Part shown: piece by piece, positions 57,675-64,000 of the stretch
How the letters are laid out: every line of letters begins with the position of its first letter
Position numbering within the stretch: position 1 is the first letter of the stretch
Assembly (NCBI GenBank): GCA_004431415.1
Contig: QPMI01000150.1
Location: 155,668 to 219,667 of the forward strand
Direction: 5' to 3'
Origin: Cyanophora paradoxa
Lineage: Eukaryota; Glaucocystophyceae; Cyanophorales; Cyanophoraceae
Length of the DNA stretch: 64,000 nucleotides
Notes under the pieces: model-generated
Database searches by the model: none
What the model saw: only the letters and a program-made list of their open reading frames with translations
Told to the model about the DNA's origin: nothing
Made by a program: the position numbers and the translations under genes

Positions 57675-60600
57675 TTAATTAAAAGGAACAGAATTAATAC
57701 CATCTGGTAAGATGTATCTCTTTGCATCAAAGCAGTTTAGGGCAACCCTTCTACTCACAGTATCTATTATTGTGTGATCTGCCCTTCTCTTCTGCTTTGC
57801 AGTCACAGTCTTGCTGATACCTGCAAATAAACACTCCTTAAAATCATTGAATTGGAGTTCCTCAGTGGAAGTCCCAGATAGCTTACTTCTCTCAATCTCA
57901 GCTGTTCTGAAACTGTAAACTTTAGCTCTCAGACCCACATACTCCAATATAGCAGAGCCAGGCATTTCATTTTTGTATTTACCTGGGGTCATTCTGTTAG
58001 GTCCTCCTAAGTCCAGATTAAAGGATATATTCTCTAGGTCCTTTTGAAGGGTTTTAGATTCAATATATAGACAAAAGGAATCAGTATCATGGAATAGTAA
58101 CTTGGCTTTGGACCATTGAGACCTCACAGTATCATAGAAGAACTTGTAGTTATGCAGTTTGGCAGCATCCAAAACATAAGCCCCAATAGCAACTGGCTTA
58201 TCTAGCTTCACATGTTTTGTGTAAAACTCAAAGGCAACTGCCCTTTCACTTATGGGACTTGTTGATTTCACTAAAGGAGAGGCTGCATATTTCATAAATA
58301 GCTTCTCAGTGTTGGCAATCTTTACCACAGATCGACCTCTACATGATTCAATGCATTTCCCATAGATTGAATTATTCATGAGCTTATAGAAATCAGCCTC
58401 GAATTTATTCACTGCTTTCCTTCTCATATCAGTGTTCAGCTCAATGTAGGGTTTCATTACAGGAGCCACAGTAAATGATAGGACCCTGTGAACCTTTTTA
58501 AGTTTCACACCTTTGGTCAGAATATACTGTAGAAGAGGCTCAGAAATTACATAGTTGGTCACAGAACCAAAGGTTGCAGTTAGCTTAGGGGTTTTATCAA
58601 GCTCTTCTCCTGAGAGATCTAATAGGCTCTTTTGATATTGTGATAATTCTGCATATTCTACTATTTTCTTGTTAATAATTAGAGGGAAATCACTGTGATC
58701 TAGAAATAGCCTAATTGGGTAATCCAGATCAACTTCCAGGAAACTGGATCTGTTATCTTGTGGGTTGAATTCGGTCTCCCATCTAAAATCACCAACTGGA
58801 ATTGGCTGACTCAAGCAGTAGCCATACAAGTTGTTAGCATCAAACAGCATTATATGGGAGTTCTCACCATCAGCCTCAGCATACCTACAAGGCATTGTTG
58901 CAAAGCCACCCCTGATTCCCCTCTCAACAAATTCGTATTGCTCTACATCACTTATAAGCTCTATTTTTGCCTTGGTGGTCCTTAACATAGCATCCCAAGA
59001 TAACCCAGGTGCAGATACATAATGAACTGGGTCAAGTCCATATACTGAGTGTGAAAGCCTTCTAAATGCCTGGAATTTGTTCATTAACTCAGTCACATCA
59101 GCAGCTCCGAAATCCATGAAATTGCTTGCATCAATGAACTTGTAAAGACCCCATTGCAATGACAGGTATTGATCAAAGTTTTTCGAAAGGATTTCGATTC
59201 GCTTTTTATCACCCATGCCTGCTATTTTTCTGAAAATGAATGTCCCACAGTCATCCATTTGGTCAACAACCACTGCTACTTTTGTTTGCTTTGAGATTCT
59301 CCTATGTAGATTGCAGTTTCTGCATGCAGGAGCAATGTACTGACCTGTGTGGTGATCATGATCCCTGCATTTGAAGTTCTCCTTGGTGAACCTCTCACTG
59401 CAAAGGTAACAGTGTTTAGTAGCCCTGTAAACAGCCTTTTGCTCATCTGTGAGTTCATTCATGGGAATATTGGTAAACAGGAAGTCAATTAGCTCTCTTG
59501 CTTTGGACTCCAAGCATTCAAACAGACCTCCCATTGGATCCTGACCCTCAAATCGAAAATTTTGAACATCTGCCCCAGTGACTACTCTGAGGTTGACTGC
59601 TGAGACTTCTCTCTTGGATTTTGATGCATCTATGGGGATGCTTCTATGTTCAATCTTGCAGTAAACCACAACAGGAAGCCAAACAGTTTTCCTAAGGTTT
59701 TTCAGTCCAAACTCTATGGTGGTCTCAGGCTTAGGAGTGATTCCCTTTGAGAGTCTCCAATCAATGCATCTGTTTGAGTCCACATGAGCAGTGAGTTTAG
59801 CTTCAGACCTGAATCGAGATAAGCATGTATCACAGTAGTGTAACTTTTGATCCTTGGTTTTATCAAGGGCAACTCTGAGAAGTCTTGAAAGGGACATGAT
59901 TGTAATATAGTGACCATTCCCTTCATCATCATGAATGAGCATGAGATTAATCTTTTGCTTTCTGCCTGGGTTGCTGGATTGATGCAGTGGATATATAACA
60001 TCTCCATCCATTCCAAAGATGTTTATGCTAATGCCTGCATTTTGAGCTTCGAATTTATCAATGATTTCAGCATCACAAGGAACAGGGAATGGGATATTGT
60101 CGAAATTGAGAGCCAAAGGATTGTATGTGGTTGGTGAGTATTTCCATTTGCGATATTGTGTAAGCTCACTTCTCTTGTGGAATTTACATCTTTCCTATGG
60201 ATCCATGCCAAAATGGCATTTTCGAAGCAAGAATCATCAATATTTCGAATATTCACTGTGGCTTTCTTAGCTGCAATTGATTCTGGTGTTTTAACATAGC
60301 AGCCACCAGTTGGGGCATAACTCATAATAGCAACTCTTAGCATTTCGATTCTCTCCAATCGATAGCTATCAACCACATTCATCTGCTCCTGACACATTTG
60401 GCTGCTTTATTCAGCTCAGTTCGAATATTTCTCGATTTAGTTAATACAAAATAATCGCTGTAAATGTATTTCGATATCCAAACCTGTGGATTGCTGACTT
60501 TAACGAACTTGCAGATAAACGACAAGCGAACTTTGATTGCCCTGAATTGATCCAGACTATCCCTTAAACGTTTTGGTAGAGAGGTTGCAATTCTATCTAA

Positions 60601-60777
60601 ATATTCAATCACATCTACCACAACTTCCCTTCTGGCTCTGTATGTGAGCCAGCGATATAATTCATTCATGGCTGTGCCATCTTCTGCCTCTGGTTCTATT
60701 TGCCTCAGGCGATCCAGTTCATCAAGAGTCTCAACTTTATCATAGAGGTTATTGGCTTTTCTGGTTAATTTGGACAA
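57675..60777 (-). pseudogene. protein-primed DNA polymerase B (pPolB), two frameshifts
   Basis: Three frames together cover a Maverick/adintovirus-type pPolB: 60777-60379 (N-terminal region), 60397-60023 (KATVNIRNIDDSCFENAIL motif) and 60116-57675 (rest). Shifts lie at about 60390 and 60180. The largest frame has a C2HC finger (CDTCLSRF...LTAHV...C), an endonuclease-VII-like Cys/His module (CYLCSERF, RDHDHHTGQY, CRNCN), then polymerase motif A (LFDANNLYGYCLSQP), motif B (KLMNNSIYGK) and motif C (FHDTDSFCLYI). Polymerase residues are conserved. The 3'-5' exonuclease motifs look lost: the usual YADFE reads YCKIE, and the expected GYD motif is not recognisable. The role is replication of the linear viral genome from a terminal protein. 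No ATG was found at the 5' end; an upstream extension is possible. Confidence 0.82.
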
Positions 60778-60981
60778 AGTGGGTCTCCCCTTGAAATAAA
60801 TCCGATTTCCCGGTCATATTCAGCCTCTGTAATTTCATGGCTGCATACAGTGTTCCCAGTAATCCCATGAGTTCCCATTTCTTTTCTCTAATAAGTCTGT
60901 TGCTAATTCGGGCATTGTTCCTAACTTGTTCCTAATAAAGGAGAGGTTTAAATGGGGATATTCCGAACACAAAATTTGATG
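60778..60981. promoter_or_regulatory. divergent promoter region of the virus
   Basis: About 200 bases between the minus-strand polymerase block and the plus-strand block. Coding traces near its left edge (EYDREIGF) may belong to the polymerase N-terminus. Probably drives both gene blocks. Confidence 0.4.
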
Positions 60982-61021
60982 AAAACTACTTAAAGAAATA
61001 TCTTCTATATATATAAAAGGA
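60982..61021 (+). promoter_or_regulatory. viral promoter box 1
   Basis: AAAACTACTTAAAGAAA followed by TCTATATATATAAAAGGA, ending 3 bp before the ATG at 61024. Shared almost exactly with the box at 62293 and partly with 61848. A TATA-like core with a conserved upstream part indicates a virus-specific promoter. Confidence 0.75.
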
Positions 61022-61023
61022 CA

Positions 61024-61850
61024 ATGGCAGAGAAGAAATCGTATTGCCTGGAAAAGCTCAAAGCGGCTTTAATGTTGCTTTGTGGATCTGATAACTTCAA
61101 TGATTATGTTGCTCTTGGAAGTAACAGAAACCGCTCCCTCTTTGGGCAAAGCTTGCAAAATATGGATTAAGTGACTATGACCTGCCTCCAGAGTCTGAGC
61201 ATTGCGCCTGTGATCATCCAATTAAAGAGCAATGCTATATTCTGCATGTTAATAAAAAGATTGTGGTCATTGTTGGGAATTGCTGCATTTTACGATTTAT
61301 TCCAAAGGGTGCCAGAGGTCAAGATATATGTGAAAGATGTGGAGATCGGCATAAAACCGAAAGGATAATTTCTGTAATAAGTGCAGAATCGCTTTAAAGC
61401 AAGAAGAACTGGAAAAAAAAAGAGAACTGAAAAACAAGAGGAAGCTCGAAAGAGGCAGCTTGAATTAGAAGAAAGAGAGCGAAGACAGAGAGAATTAGAA
61501 CAAGAAAGAGCAAGGAATAAACATGCAGTTAATCTTTTCCTGATTTGGTGCAACCAATTTATTCCGAAAATGGATAATCTTCGCAGAGATGATATAGAGA
61601 GGTTCAGAGAGGGCAGATCTGCATTGATGAAATGTATGCAGAACTCAGTACAACAAATACATTGGTTGCTGGTTTCAGGTGCCATATCTCAAAAAGGATA
61701 TTGCAAAGACTAGATTGCAGATGGAATAAGGACAAGAAAACATGGGAGACCTTGGAAATCGAACCATTTGTAGCATTGCTAGGTAAGCATTTCAAACTAA
61801 TGTATATGAGCGATTTGGACAAAGAGGTTAGAGAACAAAAAATGATTTAA
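61024..61850 (+). pseudogene. zinc-binding / coiled-coil viral protein, frameshifted
   Basis: Starts MAEKKSYCLEKLKAALML at ATG 61024. Following the coding signal through frame changes gives a Cys-rich module (HCACDHPIKEQCYIL, GNCCILRFIP, CERCGDRH, FCNKCR) at about 61195-61395, then a highly charged coiled coil (RQLELEERERRQRELEQE) to about 61530, and a C-terminal part (LFLIWCNQFIPKMDNL, then RCHISKRILQRLD and FVALLGKHFKLMYMSDL). At least four frame changes (about 61110, 61365, 61420 and 61635). Cys-rich proteins with a GNCCI.RF core occur in algal large DNA viruses and Polinton-like viruses; function unknown. Intact length would be about 275 residues. Confidence 0.6.
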
Positions 61851-61872
61851 AGAATTCTCTATATATATTAGA
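61848..61872 (+). promoter_or_regulatory. viral promoter box 2 (variant)
   Basis: TTTAAAGAATTCTCTATATATATTAGA overlaps the stop of the previous gene and precedes ATG 61887 by 15 bp. It keeps the TTAAAGAA and TCTATATATAT parts but has TTAGAG in place of AAAAGGA. Confidence 0.55.
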
Positions 61873-61886
61873 GAGACAGAGGAAAA

Positions 61887-62139
61887 ATGCCACTCAGTGA
61901 AGCCAGAAGAGAGCTATGAAGAGATATCAGCAAACTGAAAAAGGTAAGGCTCAAATCAAAAAGTTTAACGAAAAATAGCCACACAGCTAAGAGATCTATA
62001 TAACAATGATGATACTTATAGAGCCATGAAAATAGCCAGTTCATGTCAGCGAAAGTATGCAGCCAATGCAGTCTGCTTTGTCAAGTATTTGTATGATGTC
62101 CCTTACTCAAATCGAGGGAGAAAATCGAAACATGTCTAA
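61887..62139 (+). pseudogene. small basic viral protein, frameshifted
   Basis: ATG 61887 gives only MPLSEARREL before a stop, but coding signal continues in other frames: RDLYNNDDTYRAMKIASS then YAANAVCFVKYLYDVPY and a basic end (GRKSKHV) with stop at 62137. Probably an 80-85-residue basic helical protein broken by one or two frameshifts. An inverted repeat (cagcatat...atatgctg) at about 62150-62175 follows, possibly a 3'-end signal. Unrecognised. Confidence 0.4.
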
Positions 62140-62292
62140 ATTATTTTTCCCAGCATATTACTAGGCTGGGATATGCTGTTTATTCGCTGAAATACTACTT
62201 TATCGTTTTGTATCTGAACCACTCGATATATCATGTGGATAAATTCGTAGGATACTTTCTCGATTTCCAACAAAAAATGATTGGGGGACCCA

Positions 62293-62330
62293 AAACTACT
62301 TAAAGAAAAATCTCTATATATATAAAAGGA
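62293..62330 (+). promoter_or_regulatory. viral promoter box 3
   Basis: AAAACTACTTAAAGAAA, then ATCTCTATATATATAAAAGGA, 16 bp before ATG 62347. It nearly repeats box 1, including the upstream half. Confidence 0.75.
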
Positions 62331-62346
62331 CCCCGATCGCTGAAAA

Positions 62347-64000
62347 TGAACGCCAAACAGACTAAATCGCTCAAATCGCTCGCTAACTGGCTCAGATCTG
62401 ATGAGGATCTAGCCAAAAACATGATTATCCAGTGAAACCTGACAGCAAAGACCCTGTTTTCAAGCATAAGGAGGTGCTTGGTCCTGGGAAAAAGTATGAG
62501 GAAGCGCTGCAACTAATCAGTATGTATCTTGGGCATTCTGCTCTCAGACAACATGATGGTTATGACTTTGATGATGAGGAGGACTTTGAAGAAATTCCGA
62601 GATATGTTCCTGATGACTTTGATGCCAATCACCCATGGCAAAAACTAAAAAAGGCTATCATGTCTACTTCAAACGACCTGAGGAGTTCACTAAACTCAAA
62701 TTACCGATAAGGCTCCAGGCTTTAAAGGCTTTGAAAAGGTTGACCTGAAAACAATCACTGGAACTGGAACTTCTGGATTAATTAATGTTTGTCCAGTGTC
62801 AACAAGACCTGGGTAATTGCTCCATGGGATGATACCTGTGATTTCAATGAGCCTACTGATGAGTTTAAAAAGTGGATTGCAGAGAACTATATCTATAAGA
62901 GTGAGTATACTGCTAGTGCTAGCTCAAATATGAACTGGAAAAGAGATTCTTAAAGAGCTGGTGGATATGGGCTTTATGCATCCCAATATAATCTCTAAAA
63001 CTGAACTTGGCTTTAGCTTTGATGCTGCTAATAAGGGACTCAATTGCCCATGCTGCAATGGTTCCCATGAATCGAATAACTGGTATGTTATGAAAGCCAA
63101 AGGAGAAGATAAAAAGTATATTGTGTCCAGCTACAGTGGCAATTGCAAAAAACGATTTATCTTCATTGGAATGCAATCTGATATCTTCAATCTCATTGAT
63201 AAATCCGCTGGTTCTGGAGGCGCTCATTATGATGTCAGTCTTGTGTGCAAAGAGGTCCTAACAACACACTTGGAGATACTCCAAAAAGTCATGGTTCAAA
63301 CTCAATACTGATACTGGGATTTGGGAGCATGATGACACAAACCAAAAGATTTACCTAGATATTAGTTGCCTTGTTGTCCCTCAATACCTTGGCAGGCTGT
63401 GCATTATAGCCAAAGAGCTTTGAAGGATGAAGAGAATAGAACAGCTTTCGAGAGAAATCGAAAACATTAATTTCTATTGCCAAAAATCTTAAACAATCAG
63501 GATATCGCAAATCCCTCTGACTGATTTGCTCCTCTGCTCAATGATGATGAGTTCTATGAGAAGATTGATACAGTTCCATATGTTATTGGATTCGATAATG
63601 GTGTGTTGATCTGACAACTATGACTTTCAGAAAGGGTAAACTGGAAGATATGGTGAGCAAGAGTGTGGGTTATGATTATACTGACAATGTGGACCCAAGA
63701 AAGTGGAGCATCTCAACCAGATTTATAGAGAGATTGTAGATGATCCAGCAGAGCGAAACTATCTTCTGGCATCTATTGCCATTGCTTTGAGTGGATCAAC
63801 AAAATCACAGAAGTTCTACATGTGGACTGGTGCTGGTGCTAATGGTAAATCACTTGTTCAGGAATACTGCAAACAGATATCTGGGGCTTATTACAGCCCT
63901 CTCGAAATATCCTATTGGACCAAACCTAAGAAGAACTCATCAGATGCTACCCCTGAACTTGCCAAACTCCTGGAAAGCGACTTGTATTCAGTAATGAGGC
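62347..64000 (+). pseudogene. D5-like primase / superfamily-3 helicase, frameshifted, cut by window end
   Basis: Begins MNAKQTKSLKSLANWLRSDE. Pieces in shifting frames include KKGYHVYFKRPEEFTKLKL and DLKTITGTGTSGLINVCP (about 62640-62810), as in the N-terminal primase part of viral D5 proteins. A Cys pair (CPCCNGSHESNN) at about 63045 is followed by a D5 N-like segment (PYVIGFDNGV, MTFRKGKLEDMVS, about 63570-63655). The Walker A is MWTGAGANGKSLVQEYC at about 63820-63860; the frame then stays open to the window end. SF3 helicases unwind viral DNA as hexamers. At least six frame changes lie before the Walker A region. The combination with pPolB and integrase is less common than pPolB alone. Confidence 0.7.

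Larger units (their letters stand above)
54281..64000. mobile_element. endogenous Polinton-like virus (fragment 2), left part
   Basis: An AT-rich element that starts inside the retrotransposon coding region and runs past the window end. Left terminal zone (54281-55846): inverted repeat, two hairpins, short tandem repeats. Left gene block on minus: pPolB, integrase, small ORF. Right block on plus: zinc-binding protein, small protein, D5-like primase/helicase. Protein-primed PolB plus rve integrase is the hallmark of Polintons/Mavericks, Polinton-like viruses and adintoviruses. No capsid or protease gene was found in the window. Frameshifts in most genes suggest a fossil copy. Confidence 0.8.

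Noticed and set aside
54281-64000. Major capsid, penton and protease genes within the window
   Set aside because: Looked for in all frames and not recognised; they are expected right of 64 kb, so no claim is made.
1-64000. tRNA and rRNA genes
   Set aside because: No B-box with acceptor stem or rRNA-like conserved stretch was recognised; a covariance-model scan would be decisive.

Overview
The window is a stretch of nuclear DNA from a unicellular eukaryote, most likely a flagellated alga or related protist. Host genes are split by many short GT...AG introns, there is an ortholog of the eukaryotic protein WDR11 and a eukaryotic RNA-silencing RNA-dependent RNA polymerase (RDR), and the AT-rich DNA at 45-47 kb and 54-64 kb belongs to Polinton-like viruses, which are typical of algae and protists. 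The lineage (haptophyte, stramenopile, chlorophyte or other) cannot be fixed from sequence reading alone. No bacterial operon, rRNA, tRNA or CRISPR array was seen.

Layout. 0-11.2 kb: very GC-rich; a bZIP transcription factor (-) and a long coiled-coil gene (+), both with tiny introns that mostly begin GTACCCC. 12.1-13.2 kb: a single-exon AT-hook gene. 14.3-19.4 kb: a long multi-exon gene of moderate GC, not recognised. 19.7-21.3 kb: a RING finger protein (-), divergent from WDR11 (+, 21.7-27.6 kb), which is again GC-rich with GTACCCC introns. 27.7-31.0 kb: an armadillo/TPR-like gene (-). 31.4-35.2 kb: an RDR gene (-), apparently 5'-truncated, with an internal exon block present three times in tandem (period 613-614 bp). 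36.2-37.3 kb: a satellite-like array of seven ~168-bp monomers with a 336-bp dimeric higher-order period. 37.5-40.9 kb: a multi-exon gene (-) with aminotransferase-like motifs. 41.9-44.5 kb: zinc-finger / DUF6570-like transposon-type coding pieces.

45.07-46.93 kb is an AT-rich relic of one Polinton-like virus (packaging ATPase plus a small gene). 46.9-54.28 kb is GC-rich and carries an ORF1-like gene with an Arg/Gly/Asp repeat linker, followed by a frameshifted EEP (APE-type) endonuclease region of a non-LTR retrotransposon. That coding region stops abruptly where a second Polinton-like virus begins (54.28 kb to beyond the window end).

The second virus has a 27-bp perfect inverted repeat and two hairpin modules at its left side. 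Its leftward block holds protein-primed DNA polymerase B, retroviral-type integrase and a small ORF. Its rightward block holds a zinc-binding/coiled-coil protein, a small basic protein and a D5-like primase/SF3 helicase, each preceded by a shared TATA-like box. Capsid genes were not seen and would be expected to the right of the window. Most viral genes carry frameshifts, so the element is either a decaying endogenous virus or the assembly has indel errors; the integrase is intact.
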